Shown here: one piece after another, positions 33,854 through 43,818 of the stretch | How positions within the stretch are numbered: the stretch's first letter is position 1 | How the letters are laid out: the number at the start of each line of letters is the position of its first letter | DNA from: an uncultured Saprospiraceae bacterium | GTDB taxonomy: Bacteria; Bacteroidota; Bacteroidia; Chitinophagales; Saprospiraceae | DNA: 64,000 nucleotides | Direction: 5' to 3' | Assembly (NCBI GenBank): GCA_937926205.1 | Contig: CALEYL010000049.1 | Span: 6,565 to 70,564, forward strand | Program-made: the position numbers and the translations under genes | The notes under the pieces: model-generated | The model's input: the letters and a program-made list of their open reading frames with translations, nothing else | Told to the model about the DNA's origin: nothing | The model's database searches: none

Positions 33854-35356
33854 CTATTCATTTAATTGCCATTTTCTATACTCCTCATAAACAGTTTTCC
33901 AATTTTGTATTTTTCCTGCACCGAAAATTATCTTATCGGGTCTGATAATAGCAAAATCTATCCTGTTTTTTCTTAGCCATTCTTCCCATGCATATTCGCC
34001 TGGAGATAAAGATATTTGATAATCATTTAAAGGAATGCCTTCATTTTTAAAAATGGAATGATTATAAATCAAAGTCCATTCATATCCTATTTCATCATCA
34101 CTAAGTACATTTTTTGGCAACAGGAACTGAGGAAGGTGATGCCCGGATAATTTTGAAGATGTATCAACACAACCTACCGATAGTGGCCTGGGATTTCCAA
34201 ATGACTTTTGCATAAATGCTCTTATCCTTGCTGGCAATAACTCAATGCTTTGTAATTGCATCTTCCTTCTCCATTTTTGCATATTGGTGTCGGCTACTAA
34301 AATTTCATTTAACAGATGGGTCTGTTTAAAGGTATGTTTTATTTGTTTTTGACGCTCTGTATGATAACTTTCAAGTAGCGTAATATTGGCTTTGTGATGA
34401 ATGACATCCGACAGCTTCCATGCTAAATTTACTGCATCTCTTACCCCTGAACACAAACCTTGACCTGCAAAGGGTGGCATCAAATGTGCAGCATCCCCGG
34501 CTAAAAATATTCTGTTTTTGCTCCAGTTCGGTGCAATTAAGGAACGGTGGGTGTATTTTTTTATTCGTAAAAAAGTAATTTTGTCTAAGGCAATAAACTT
34601 TTCAACCCATGATTTAATCTCTGCTTCCTCTGGCATAGATTCACCTTCTTTTACCTCAAATTCCCACCTTCTATTCAAACCAAATCCATGGGCATTCGCT
34701 GATAGTCGATCATCTGATAAATAATAGCGAAAACGATTAGGCAATAAAGCCGCATATTCAGGTTTATTCAAAATTGTGTCTACCAAAATCCAATCTTTTG
34801 GCGGTTTAATTTCTTTCATCTTTGGAAAAATAGTTTCCCGAACAAAGCTACTACCGCCATCGCATCCTATCAACCAATTACCCGTTACTTCAAAGATTTC
34901 TTTATTTTTTTTATTGTTTACAACTATCTTAACTTCTGTTTCTGTTTCTATAATTTCAGTTGCTTCCGCATCAACTATAAGCTCAATATTGGGGTAACGG
35001 GATAAGCCTTTTCTCAATATGTGCTCGAAAGGCACCTGGTCAAAAAAACAATCATCTTTATAATAATGAATTGTATCCTGATTGGTAAGGGATTGTTCAA
35101 ATAGTTTTTCTCCATTTTTGTCCAAAACATCAAAGTAGGTAACACTTTCAGTGTATCCCTTTAATTCATCTATTAACCCTGTCATTTGAAAATTTCTAAG
35201 TGTTTCCACATCCAGATGTGTTGCTCTGGTTACTGGAAAAACAGCTGTTTCCTTTTCTACCAATACGACAGAAATATTTTTTTGCCCTAGTAAGGTTGCC
35301 AGCATAACGCCTGTTGGACCAGCACCTACAATGATTACTTCTGTTTTCTTTTTCAT
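33854..35356 (-). CDS. FAD-dependent aromatic monooxygenase (PHBH/MhpA type)
   Basis: 500 residues. N-terminal GAGPTG (11-16) binds FAD. The second FAD motif is GDAAHLMPPFAGQGLCSG (from G287), and LIGCDGGSS is the DG motif shared by p-hydroxybenzoate-hydroxylase-type enzymes. The family adds one oxygen atom to aromatic or polyketide substrates using NAD(P)H. No catabolic genes are adjacent, so a biosynthetic or detoxifying role is possible. A single gene transcribed away from the metalloprotease at 35775. Confidence 0.88.
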   Translation of the reverse strand: MKKKTEVIIVGAGPTGVMLATLLGQKNISVVLVEKETAVFPVTRATHLDVETLRNFQMTGLIDELKGYTESVTYFDVLDKNGEKLFEQSLTNQDTIHYYKDDCFFDQVPFEHILRKGLSRYPNIELIVDAEATEIIETETEVKIVVNNKKNKEIFEVTGNWLIGCDGGSSFVRETIFPKMKEIKPPKDWILVDTILNKPEYAALLPNRFRYYLSDDRLSANAHGFGLNRRWEFEVKEGESMPEEAEIKSWVEKFIALDKITFLRIKKYTHRSLIAPNWSKNRIFLAGDAAHLMPPFAGQGLCSGVRDAVNLAWKLSDVIHHKANITLLESYHTERQKQIKHTFKQTHLLNEILVADTNMQKWRRKMQLQSIELLPARIRAFMQKSFGNPRPLSVGCVDTSSKLSGHHLPQFLLPKNVLSDDEIGYEWTLIYNHSIFKNEGIPLNDYQISLSPGEYAWEEWLRKNRIDFAIIRPDKIIFGAGKIQNWKTVYEEYRKWQLNE

Positions 35357-35669
35357 TTATCAAATGTTGTTAATAAAACAAATGCTTTGTGAATTGTGAA
35401 CTGAATTCTTTGTGTTGTGTCGTTTGAAGGGGGCTAAGATTGACACCATCGGTTGACTTGCTGCCGTGCCACCGTTATCCAGACATTTGGGTTGACTTTA
35501 AGCAATTGCTGAGCCAATAAGTGAGTGGGAAAGAACGGCATAAGGGGCATCTGCTGGTTGTTTAGGTAAATAAATATATGCCAAAATTTTAAACTTTCAA
35601 ATCATCCCCAGACTTTTATCCGGGACAACCCTTTCAGGACTTACCAGGCCTGCAATAGTGAGGCCCCTG

Positions 35670-35689
35670 CCCCCAAAAGGGGGATTTTT
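35670..35689 (+). terminator. Terminator-like hairpin in the divergent gap
   Basis: CCCCC-AAAA-GGGGG followed by ATTTTTA. It lies about 85 bases upstream of the metalloprotease start, so it could act as an attenuator or be a decayed repeat. The rest of 35357-35774 shows no gene; the frame open from 35658 translates this hairpin and is rejected as a start. Confidence 0.35.
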
Positions 35690-35774
35690 ATCCCCATGCC
35701 AGTCCTCAATTTCCCGATCTCCGACAATTTTCTTAGTTTCATCCCCTTATTTGTTCACATTCAACTATCTCTGT

Positions 35775-38282
35775 ATGAAAAAACGAATGCTCCCCCTCCT
35801 GGCTTTGCTGGGCTTTATCTTATTTGCTCAAACTGCTTTTGCTCAGGAAGAAAAGGGCAACGGCGACCCTAAAAAAGAGGGCGACAAAAAGAGCACTGAA
35901 AAAACATACACCGACATCATCACTGCAGACGCCATTACCGATGCGGGCCTCTTTACCGTTCATCGGGTGAAAGACAAATATTACTTCGAGATTCCGGTAT
36001 CGCTGCTGGAAAAAGAGATCCTCGTGGTAAGTTGTATTTCGGGCCACGTAAAGGGGCTCAATTTTGGCGGAGCCGGCATGAGAAGCCGCCCGCAGCAGGT
36101 GGTGCGGTGGCAGTTGCAGGGCAAAAACGTGTTGCTGCGCTCCGTGTCTTACGACAATGTGGCCGACGAAAACCTGCCGATTTACACTTCGGTTAGAAAC
36201 AACAATTTCGAGCCGGTGGTTGCCAGTTTTGCACTATCCTGTTATAACAAAGACAGTACGGCCATCGTGTTCGATCCGAGCGCTTTTTTTACGACCGATG
36301 TGCCGATGATTGGCGCATTGTCAGACGGCGAGCGCAAGACATTCAGCATCAAAGGGCTGGATGATAAACGCAGCTATATTGAATACATCAAGTCCTATCC
36401 TGAAAACACCGAAGTGCGCCATGTGCTTACATACAGAGGCGATAAGCTTCCCGATAACCAAATTACCGGCACCCTGTCCGTCGGCATGAACCAGTCTTTT
36501 ATCCTCCTTCCGGAAATTCCGATGCGCCCGCGCATGTACGATGCCCGGGTGGGCTATTTTGGCATTCGCCAGATTGATTATGGTCTGGACGAGCAAAAAG
36601 CTGCCGAACGCCGCTACATTACCCGCTGGAAACTGGAACCCAAAGACGTGAATGCCTACAGAAGGGGCGAACTGGTTGAACCCGTTAAACCCATCGTTTA
36701 TTACATCGATCCGGCTACGCCCGAAGAATGGCGGCCTTACCTCAAGCAAGGAGTAAATGACTGGCAGAAAGCTTTCGAAAAAGCGGGCTTTAAAAACGCC
36801 ATCATGGCAAAAGACGCGCCCACGCCGGAAGAAGATCCCGAATGGAGCCCCGAAGACGTGCGTTATTCCGTGATCAGATATGTGGCGACCGACATCCAGA
36901 ATGCGCAGGGGCCGCACGTACATGACCCGCGCACCGGCGAAATACTCGAAAGCGACATCATCTGGTACCACAACGTGATGAACCTGTTGCGCAACTGGTT
37001 TTTTATCCAGACCTCGGCAGTCAATCCCGACGCACGGAGCATGAAGTTTAAAAAAGAACTGATGGGCGAACTCATCCGTTTCGTAGCAGCCCACGAGGTT
37101 GGCCATACCCTCGGACTGCCGCACAACATGGGCTCCAGCTGCGCTTATCCGGTTGACTCTCTGCGGGCGCCGGGTTTTGTACAACGCATGGGCGTTGCGC
37201 CATCCATCATGGATTATGCCCGCTTCAATTATGTGGCCCAGCCTGAAGACAAAGGCGCCGGCCTGATGCCTGCCATTGGACCATACGACGATTGGGCCAT
37301 CACGTTTGGCTATATCTGGTTTCCGGATGCCAAAACCGTAGAGCAGGAAACGGAGATTCTGCACCGCATGGTCAAAGAAAAGGCAGGCAACCCGCTCTAC
37401 CGCTATGGTCAGCAACAGGGTAGGGTACTCGACCCAAGCGCACAAACCGAAGACATCGGCAGCGATCCGGTGGCAGCCAGCCTACTGGGCATCGCCAACC
37501 TGAAGCGCATTACGGCAAAACTCATCGAATGGACGGCTGAAGACGGCAAAGACTACGCCAACCTCACTGAATTGCACAACAATGTGATCGGCCAGCTCCG
37601 CCGCTATGTCGGCCACGTGGCCAATAATGTCGGTGGCGTTTACGAATACGATAAAACGACCGATGAAGCAGGTGTTGTTTATACCCATGTGTCTAAAGAG
37701 CGCCAGGCCGCTGCAGTTGGGTTTGTCAACGAACAGATTTTCTCTACGCCTTCCTGGCTGATTGATCCTCAGATTCAGGCAAGAATAGGCTCGACGGGCG
37801 CACTGGCACAAATAGGCGGCCTGCAAAGCTTTGCTCTGGGTACCCTGTTCAACGGCGACCGCCTCAACCGGATGATGGAAAACGAAACCCTCAACGGGGC
37901 TGCAGCCTACACCGCGGCTTCGCTTTTCGACGATACCCGCAAGGCAGCGTTTGGAGAGTTGGTTACCGGAAAAACCATCAACCCTTACCGGCGCAACCTC
38001 CAACGGGCTTATATCGGCCAGATGGGCGACCTGCTCATGCTCTCCGGCAGCCAGTTTGAACAATCGGACATCAAGGCGCTTGCCATGGGGACTTTGAATC
38101 AATTGGAAAGCAGCATCAAAGCGGCGCAACCCAAAACAGTTAACAGCGGCACCAAAATGCACCTGGAGGACTTGCTGGCACGCATCAGCGCCATCAAAGA
38201 AGGTCGCAAAAACGGAAAAACAACACCTCCGCCACCGGCAAGGGGAGAGGATTCCATAAAAGGTTGTTTTGAGCAGGATTGA
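35775..38282 (+). CDS. Zinc-dependent metalloprotease, DUF5117/DUF5118 family
   Basis: 835 residues from the ATG at 35775, the first with a proper signal peptide (MLPLLALLGFILFAQTAFAQ). A Lys/Glu/Gly-rich linker leads to a DUF5118-like (about 40-90) and DUF5117-like region (VSCISGHVKGLNFGGAGMRS onwards). The extended zinc motif HEVGHTLGLPH (H440, E441, H444, H450) places it with metzincin-like proteases. SIMDYARFNYV follows and supplies the Met-turn-like segment. A DUF4953-like C-terminal part completes it. Exported; probably degrades extracellular or periplasmic protein. Confidence 0.9.
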   Translation: MKKRMLPLLALLGFILFAQTAFAQEEKGNGDPKKEGDKKSTEKTYTDIITADAITDAGLFTVHRVKDKYYFEIPVSLLEKEILVVSCISGHVKGLNFGGAGMRSRPQQVVRWQLQGKNVLLRSVSYDNVADENLPIYTSVRNNNFEPVVASFALSCYNKDSTAIVFDPSAFFTTDVPMIGALSDGERKTFSIKGLDDKRSYIEYIKSYPENTEVRHVLTYRGDKLPDNQITGTLSVGMNQSFILLPEIPMRPRMYDARVGYFGIRQIDYGLDEQKAAERRYITRWKLEPKDVNAYRRGELVEPVKPIVYYIDPATPEEWRPYLKQGVNDWQKAFEKAGFKNAIMAKDAPTPEEDPEWSPEDVRYSVIRYVATDIQNAQGPHVHDPRTGEILESDIIWYHNVMNLLRNWFFIQTSAVNPDARSMKFKKELMGELIRFVAAHEVGHTLGLPHNMGSSCAYPVDSLRAPGFVQRMGVAPSIMDYARFNYVAQPEDKGAGLMPAIGPYDDWAITFGYIWFPDAKTVEQETEILHRMVKEKAGNPLYRYGQQQGRVLDPSAQTEDIGSDPVAASLLGIANLKRITAKLIEWTAEDGKDYANLTELHNNVIGQLRRYVGHVANNVGGVYEYDKTTDEAGVVYTHVSKERQAAAVGFVNEQIFSTPSWLIDPQIQARIGSTGALAQIGGLQSFALGTLFNGDRLNRMMENETLNGAAAYTAASLFDDTRKAAFGELVTGKTINPYRRNLQRAYIGQMGDLLMLSGSQFEQSDIKALAMGTLNQLESSIKAAQPKTVNSGTKMHLEDLLARISAIKEGRKNGKTTPPPPARGEDSIKGCFEQD

Positions 38283-38314
38283 TATTTCTCAGGAAGGAAT
38301 TGATTTGTTTTTAC

Positions 38315-38349
38315 GCAGGAGACACCCCGGTTTTTGGGGTGTCCCCTGC
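38315..38349 (+). terminator. Strong hairpin after the metalloprotease gene
   Basis: GCAGGAGACACCCC pairs with GGGGTGTCCCCTGC around a GGTTTTT loop, with one A/C mismatch. It lies 33 bases after the stop. No long T-run follows, but the stem is long and GC-rich. Confidence 0.6.
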
Positions 38350-38452
38350 CCATGATTCCCAGAGGCTATTCACATTCAATTCTTTCAGGATTTTTGGCGC
38401 CAGGTACCCAAAATGGTAGATGCAGGGCGCCCGGAAATTAAACCATGCCCTG

Positions 38453-38481
38453 TTTTGTTTCTAAAACGTTTCTTATCTTTA
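38453..38481 (+). promoter_or_regulatory. Probable Bacteroidota promoter of the 38516 gene
   Basis: TTTTG (38453-38457), 16 bases, then TATCTTTA (38474-38481), close to the TTTG/TAnnTTTG consensus. It lies 34 bases upstream of the start codon. Confidence 0.4.
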
Positions 38482-38515
38482 TTGAATCAGTAACTAGTAA
38501 CCATTAACCGACATC

Positions 38516-39313
38516 ATGAATCAAATTAAACGCCAACTGGCAGCCTGTATGGGCTTCCTTCTCTTTAACACGCTGCTTATTGCCCAGGATACTTTGCATT
38601 TCAGCGTGGATTATCACCAGGCTTTTGGCCCGGAAAGCCAAAAGGAAATGACCACTTCTGCCATTCATTTCAAGTGCGCAATGGCACGTACCCGCGAGCA
38701 AATTCAGTTTCGGTTGACAGATATAACGGTCAACATGTATGGCAATGAAGTCAATCTCGAGGAAATGGGAACCACTGAACTCAATTACCGGTATCAATGG
38801 CAGGAGCCGGGTTACCAACTGGCAGAAAGAGATACCATTCTGCTGGATGCGCTGGCTGAATTCCCGAAAGGGTTTCTGTTTTTCCTGACAATCAATCCGG
38901 ATATGTTCCCAAACGGCGAATTAGAAATCCTCAGTACAGGCGAAGAAGTAGAATTTGACCGGGAAATCTTCAGGCTCGACAGCATGAGCCAGGACATGGA
39001 TATGATGCAGGCCGGTATTCATGTATTTTCCTATTCCAAGGCACTACGGGAGCAAATGCTGGCACTGGCCGAAGCGAACTCTTCCGGCAGCACCATCAGC
39101 GAAAAAGAAATTGTGGTAGAGCTACCGGATGGAAAAATGACCTTTACCGGAGTCATGGAAAAACACGGAAAGTACCTTTATCATCTGAAAGACAAGTCTC
39201 TGGAAATGCTTGATATCAACCGGGTAGTCATGCCTTTCATGCTTGAACCAAAGGACAATGCTGAAAAAATGGTGAACGAATTTGCCCTTGTAATCAAAAG
39301 AATCCGGGAATGA
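38516..39313 (+). CDS. Hypothetical secreted protein
   Basis: 265 residues with a signal peptide (about 1-23, ACMGFLLFNTLLIAQ). The mature part is acidic and beta-rich. A first strand set is seen in TLHFSVDYHQAF and QIQFRLTDITVNMYG, and a later one in ELPDGKMTFTGVMEKHGKYL. No catalytic motif or sorting domain is present, and I do not recognise the family. It has its own promoter-like boxes and is bounded by the hairpin at 38315, so it is probably monocistronic. Confidence 0.7.
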   Translation: MNQIKRQLAACMGFLLFNTLLIAQDTLHFSVDYHQAFGPESQKEMTTSAIHFKCAMARTREQIQFRLTDITVNMYGNEVNLEEMGTTELNYRYQWQEPGYQLAERDTILLDALAEFPKGFLFFLTINPDMFPNGELEILSTGEEVEFDREIFRLDSMSQDMDMMQAGIHVFSYSKALREQMLALAEANSSGSTISEKEIVVELPDGKMTFTGVMEKHGKYLYHLKDKSLEMLDINRVVMPFMLEPKDNAEKMVNEFALVIKRIRE

Positions 39314-39344
39314 ACGACAATCAACTCTGTTGCCGCGATACAGG

Positions 39345-40556
39345 CTAAACGGCAGGCACCCCATAAGCAAGAACAGCCTGCACAATCCTGTTTAACCCTG
39401 CCTCCAAAATAGATTTCGGGCAGGCTATATTCAGGCGGATATAACCGTCCGCATTTGCAACAAACATTTTACCGCCCTCCAGCATAACGCCGGCATGGCG
39501 TGCAAAAAAGTAGGTCAGGTCCATTTCATCCGGGAAGTAAGCCGAAACGTCAATCCAGGCAAGATAGGTGGATTCCGGAACCCTGAATACCACTTTGGGC
39601 AGATGCTGTGCGAGGTACTTGTCTAAAAAATCAAAATTATCGTCCAGGTAATCTGTGAGTTCATTCAACCAGGCCTGCCCCGAAGTATAAGCAGCCTGGG
39701 TTGCGATAAGGCTTAAAGGATTTACAACAGGTAGATGCGTCTTATTCCAGGCGTTCCGTTCGGCTTCATTCGGAATGATCATGGTGGCAAACATCAATCC
39801 TGCGAGGTTAAAGGCCTTGCTGGCAGACATGCAGGTGATGATTTGATCGCTGTCGGGGAATAGTTTAGCCAACGGCGTAAAAGTCTTTCCGCGTCTTAAC
39901 AGGTCGCAATGGACTTCATCGGAAATGATGTTCAGCCCGTTTTTCAGACAAATGCTGCCGAATTGGCGCAATTCCTCCGCATCCCAAAGGCGCCCCGTCG
40001 GGTTATGCGGGCTGCAAAAGATGCTCAGGGTCACTTTTTCATCCCGGGCTTTCGTTTCGATGTCCTCAAAATCCATGACATACCGGCCATTTTTGAGGAT
40101 CAGGTCAGAAGTCACCAGTTCGATGCCGTTGTAGTCTGCAGCGTGTTTGAAAAAGGCATAGGAAGGCGTAAGGATCAGCACTTTATCTCCAGGATTGCAC
40201 AGTTGGCCCACCATGTCGTAAAGTGCGGGAACGACGCCCTGCGTGGTGACCATGTGCTCCGGATGGCATTGCCATTGATACCGCGACGAGGTCCATGCGG
40301 TAAAAGCTTTTGAAAACTGGTTGTCCGAAACAAAAGAATAGCCCAAAATGCCATGATCAAGGCGTTTTTTCAAGGCATCTATGATTTCCGGGGCTGTCTC
40401 AAACAACATATCGGCAACCCACATGTGGATGAGTTCATCATCTGTAAACGGAAGTTCCAATTGCTGGTATTCACCGAATAAATATTCCCGGAAACCTTCG
40501 ACACTCAGGGCATGGGTGCCTTTGCGGTTGACAACTTTGTCAAAATTGTATTTCAT
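39345..40556 (-). CDS. PatB/MalY-family C-S lyase (PLP enzyme)
   Basis: 403 residues, fold-type I aminotransferase-like. The start region has MKYNFDKVVNRKGTHALS and the family segment MWVADMLFETAP. PLP contacts are SPHNPTGRLW and IISDEVHCDLL, and the Schiff-base lysine is K247 in SASKAFNLAG. PatB/MalY enzymes cleave cystathionine or other cysteine S-conjugates into a thiol, pyruvate and ammonia. Single gene, convergent with 38516. Confidence 0.92.
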   Translation of the reverse strand: MKYNFDKVVNRKGTHALSVEGFREYLFGEYQQLELPFTDDELIHMWVADMLFETAPEIIDALKKRLDHGILGYSFVSDNQFSKAFTAWTSSRYQWQCHPEHMVTTQGVVPALYDMVGQLCNPGDKVLILTPSYAFFKHAADYNGIELVTSDLILKNGRYVMDFEDIETKARDEKVTLSIFCSPHNPTGRLWDAEELRQFGSICLKNGLNIISDEVHCDLLRRGKTFTPLAKLFPDSDQIITCMSASKAFNLAGLMFATMIIPNEAERNAWNKTHLPVVNPLSLIATQAAYTSGQAWLNELTDYLDDNFDFLDKYLAQHLPKVVFRVPESTYLAWIDVSAYFPDEMDLTYFFARHAGVMLEGGKMFVANADGYIRLNIACPKSILEAGLNRIVQAVLAYGVPAV

Positions 40557-40711
40557 GAAAGCGTAATTGGCTTTTGTTTTTACTCCAAATTATGGCATTT
40601 AGAAGCCATAGCCCATCAGAAAAGTTAGCTATTCCCCCAAAGGGATTACTCGCGAAATCTATAAGAGTGAAAGTAGTTTTCGCCATCAATCAAGGAATTT
40701 TCAAAAAGCGT

Positions 40712-41662
40712 TTAAGGCTTTATTTTGAAATCAATATGTAATGTCTTAGAACATTCTATTGGTTCGCCATTAATTCTTGGTGCAATCCACTTTGGCATGG
40801 TGTTTAAGACGTTCCTTAATTGCTCCACCTCAAACTCTTTTAAGTAGGATGGGAAATGCATTTGAGCGATCTTTCCTTCTTTATCAATACGGAGAGATAT
40901 GCTAACAAGGTAAAAACTGTTTGGCGTTATATTCAAACGTTCAATAATGTTTTCTCTCAACCATCTATCTAAGTTTTCTTTTGCGCATTCATATCTGACC
41001 CGAACGTCTTCTATTTCTTCGCAACCCGAGAATCGAAGTGAGTTTTTAAACCATTCATTTTTTTTGTTAAATTCGACTCGAAATTGTTCTTTTTTTTCAT
41101 CATGATCTTGAAAAAACTGAATAAAATCTTCCTGTGTCTGACATTGCAATAACTTTTCAATTGTGTCTTGTTCTGAAATGTATCTATAGTTGGAATTATA
41201 AGGACAACTCCCTCCTACTACTACAATTTTTCTTACCGTAGAATTCCAATTAATTGATGGTGGGATGATATCTAAAATCATGATTAATTCTATTTCTTCA
41301 ATATGCAATTCATTATAATAAAAATCAATAACTGCTTTAGAAACTTTAAATGGGACTTTACTCCCAATATATAGCCTGAACCCCGTCATAGGAGTGCCTA
41401 CTGAATTAGATATAATTATACTATCCAGAAGCCCTGTAGAGTCAATACGCTTCACACAGTCGTTATAGGAGTCCCGTATTATTTGATGGTGGAAGTTAAA
41501 ATTTATCTGATAATAATTATCTACATACTTTCTTACTGAGTCTTGTGTAAACTGAGGGCCTCTGTTTACAGTCAAGCGATTGTCTATTTTATAGTGATAG
41601 TCTTGTCCCAATAAATTGATAGGCAGGAGTAAGAGTGCACACAGCGTAGATTTATAACTCAT
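40712..41662 (-). CDS. Hypothetical secreted protein with TonB-C-like tail
   Basis: 316 residues, more AT-rich than the neighbours. It has a signal peptide (about 1-20, LCALLLLPINLLGQ). The central part has paired cysteines (FSGCEEIEDVRVRYECAKEN) and helical charged sequence. The last ~75 residues (SISLRIDKEGKIAQMHFPSY; MPKWIAPRINGEPIECSKT) look like a TonB C-terminal/energy-transducer fold, but no TonB membrane anchor or proline-rich spacer is present. Probably periplasmic; function not recognised. Confidence 0.6.
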   Translation of the reverse strand: MSYKSTLCALLLLPINLLGQDYHYKIDNRLTVNRGPQFTQDSVRKYVDNYYQINFNFHHQIIRDSYNDCVKRIDSTGLLDSIIISNSVGTPMTGFRLYIGSKVPFKVSKAVIDFYYNELHIEEIELIMILDIIPPSINWNSTVRKIVVVGGSCPYNSNYRYISEQDTIEKLLQCQTQEDFIQFFQDHDEKKEQFRVEFNKKNEWFKNSLRFSGCEEIEDVRVRYECAKENLDRWLRENIIERLNITPNSFYLVSISLRIDKEGKIAQMHFPSYLKEFEVEQLRNVLNTMPKWIAPRINGEPIECSKTLHIDFKIKP

Positions 41663-41835
41663 AGATATTGAAACGCTTTATTTAGCAATAAGAACTTGGC
41701 GAAGTTAGCCGTTTTTTTCTTTCTGAGTCTGGTATTTAATCAAAACCAAAGCCTCCATAATGCTTTCAACCTCAAGCCTAAAGAACCTGTCGCCTTGTCT
41801 GCTAAGTACTTCTGAACCACGGTATCGGCTTTTTT

Positions 41836-42816
41836 CTATTCATGTTCGCCGGTTATTACGACCAGTTTTCCTTTAGCCCGGTTGTCTTCCATGTACTGGT
41901 GGGCTGCCGGTACTTCTGAAAGCTGAAAAACCTTGTCGATGTTTAATTGGATGGCGCCTTTTTCTACTTCGTTGATAAACTCCTGCAGCAATCCTTTGGG
42001 CAGGTTTTTAGATTCTCCCATATAAACGGTTAGCCTTCCCAAAGATGGAATATCCCCCATTGGGGAAAAACTATCCATGGTCCATTCGTTCCCTAAAATG
42101 CCGGTCATGCACACCATCCCTTTGGGGGCAATGCATTTTAAAGAGTCTTTTAAGGTACTCGTTCCGACAAGCTCTAAGACTTTGTTTACGCCATCCGGAT
42201 AGATCTCCCTCACTTGTTTGGACATTGTACCGTTTTCCATCACTACATGATCGGCGCCATTATTCAACAAAGCGGCTTTTTTGTCGGGGTTCCGGGTCGA
42301 TGCAATAACCGTCAGCCCCTTTGTTTTCGCCAGCTGGCAGGCCAACATACCTATGGAAGAGGTGCCGCCACGAATTAAGAGCGTTTCTCCGCGTTCAATC
42401 TCCAGGGCCTGGTTCAGCGACCCGGAAACGGTTTGGAACATCTCCGGGATAGCGCCCAGCACTTTCCAGGGAAGCCCGCTGCTGAATGGCAGCACAATTT
42501 CCAGCGGAACCAGGGCATATTCGGCATAACCGCCATCAAAAAAGCGCCCCATGCCGCCCATAATGGCCGCTACCTGCTGTCCTTTAGCGTAAGTACCGGA
42601 AGGATCGTTTTCAACAATGCCCACGCATTCGATGCCCTGAATTCTTGGAAACATTACGCCGGGGGAATCGCCGCGACGGGTAAAAAGCTCCGATCGGTTC
42701 AGTCCAAACGCTTTTACCTGAATGAGCACCCAGCCTGTTTTTACGTCGGGGATGGCCCTCTCTTGTATTTCAATGACATCGGGATTGCCTGCTTTTGTTG
42801 TTACGGCTGCTCGCAT
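41836..42816 (-). CDS. Zinc-independent MDR alcohol dehydrogenase/quinone oxidoreductase
   Basis: 326 residues. GroES-like N-terminal domain (VLIQVKAFGLNRSELFTRRG) without the zinc-ligand pattern of classical ADHs, then an NADPH-binding Rossmann segment (LLIRGGTSSIGMLACQLA, about 145-162). This matches the quinone oxidoreductase/zeta-crystallin branch. It reduces quinones or enones using NADPH; substrate unknown. Single gene, 61 bases upstream of the end of the redox operon that begins at 47231. Confidence 0.88.
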   Translation of the reverse strand: MRAAVTTKAGNPDVIEIQERAIPDVKTGWVLIQVKAFGLNRSELFTRRGDSPGVMFPRIQGIECVGIVENDPSGTYAKGQQVAAIMGGMGRFFDGGYAEYALVPLEIVLPFSSGLPWKVLGAIPEMFQTVSGSLNQALEIERGETLLIRGGTSSIGMLACQLAKTKGLTVIASTRNPDKKAALLNNGADHVVMENGTMSKQVREIYPDGVNKVLELVGTSTLKDSLKCIAPKGMVCMTGILGNEWTMDSFSPMGDIPSLGRLTVYMGESKNLPKGLLQEFINEVEKGAIQLNIDKVFQLSEVPAAHQYMEDNRAKGKLVVITGEHE

Positions 42817-42877
42817 GGTCGTGGATTGACTGTTTATTCGGTAAAATACGCCAAACTATGGATACACAGGCGTTCAA

Positions 42878-43807
42878 TCAAAAAACCTTCTCGTACAATT
42901 CCCTTTCCCGTTGCTCCAGATCGGGTTGTTTTTGATCTAAAATTTCGAATACGTTCTTTTTGATGGTATGCGCGATGTCTCCGGTCGGCAGGTCGTTGCA
43001 GTCGAGGCCAAAAGGGTCTTCGATTTCTTCGCCGAGCAGTTCGACGCCGAGCAGGGCAAAAAACAGCAGCATTGAAAGCGGTATGGTGGAATACTGGAAG
43101 GTCGTCACCAATGCGAAGGGCAGCATCAGGCCGTAGGCTGAAATGAAAATTTTCAGGTACACTGCATAAGAGAACGGAATCGGCGTCTTCTTGATGCGTT
43201 CACAAGCGCCGAGGATGTCGAGCAACGACTGGTGCTGGGCCTTTATGTTGATGTAATCCCCTTCGCTCAGGTCGCCGCGGCGGTGAGCGGCTGCAATCTG
43301 GTCATAAATTTCCAGCGCAATCTGATTGGGAATATGGTCTTTCGACGCGTACAAAGCCCTTTCCTCTTTGGATAAAAAAATCAGTTTGTCAAGCTGAACG
43401 CCGTCGCGCAGGTGTTCTACGAGCGCCAGACAAAAATTGGAGATGCGCACCGCTAAAATGTGGCGTATTTCCTGATCTTCTTTTGGAAACATGGTCTGGA
43501 CATATATGGCCAGGTTGCGGGTATTGTTGACTAAGGCGCCCCATTGTTTGCGGGCTTCCCACCAACGGTCATACGCAGAATTGGTGCGAAAAACGAGCAG
43601 GATACTGAGCATGACACCAAGCAGGGAAAACACCCCCGTATTCATGGTGATTTCACCGTGCCAGTCGAAATAGTCAATCAAGATACAGACGAGGGTGGCG
43701 TACACCCCGAGGCCGATGACGCTGCGCACGATGCGCACCATGGTCCAGCTGGTGGCTAAGTGGCGCACATCGCCAAACCAGTTTTGGTTGGTTTTGTAAT
43801 AAATCAT
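42878..43807 (-). CDS. Bestrophin-family anion channel
   Basis: 309 residues. Four hydrophobic segments (about 22-45, 55-75, 215-235, 240-260) and the family signature FRTNSAYDRWWEARKQWGAL near residues 72-92. GVELLGEEIEDPFGLDCNDLP near the C-terminus is the bestrophin/UPF0187 tail. Bacterial members are pentameric anion or cation channels. It is the last gene of a minus-strand operon, only 11 bases after the response-regulator/flavoprotein gene, which links ion flux to that redox signalling set. Confidence 0.9.
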   Translation of the reverse strand: MIYYKTNQNWFGDVRHLATSWTMVRIVRSVIGLGVYATLVCILIDYFDWHGEITMNTGVFSLLGVMLSILLVFRTNSAYDRWWEARKQWGALVNNTRNLAIYVQTMFPKEDQEIRHILAVRISNFCLALVEHLRDGVQLDKLIFLSKEERALYASKDHIPNQIALEIYDQIAAAHRRGDLSEGDYINIKAQHQSLLDILGACERIKKTPIPFSYAVYLKIFISAYGLMLPFALVTTFQYSTIPLSMLLFFALLGVELLGEEIEDPFGLDCNDLPTGDIAHTIKKNVFEILDQKQPDLEQRERELYEKVF

Positions 43808-43818
43808 GTTCGGACAAG

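Noticed and set aside
36321..37445. 374-residue minus-strand frame opposite the metalloprotease gene
   Set aside because: Shadow frame in GC-rich DNA; the plus strand encodes a clear HExxHxxGxxH protease with a signal peptide over the same bases.
42160..42185. ACAAGCTCTAAG inside the quinone oxidoreductase gene as another copy of the AACAAGCTCTA motif
   Set aside because: It lies in coding sequence, on the template strand, with no intergenic context; probably chance.
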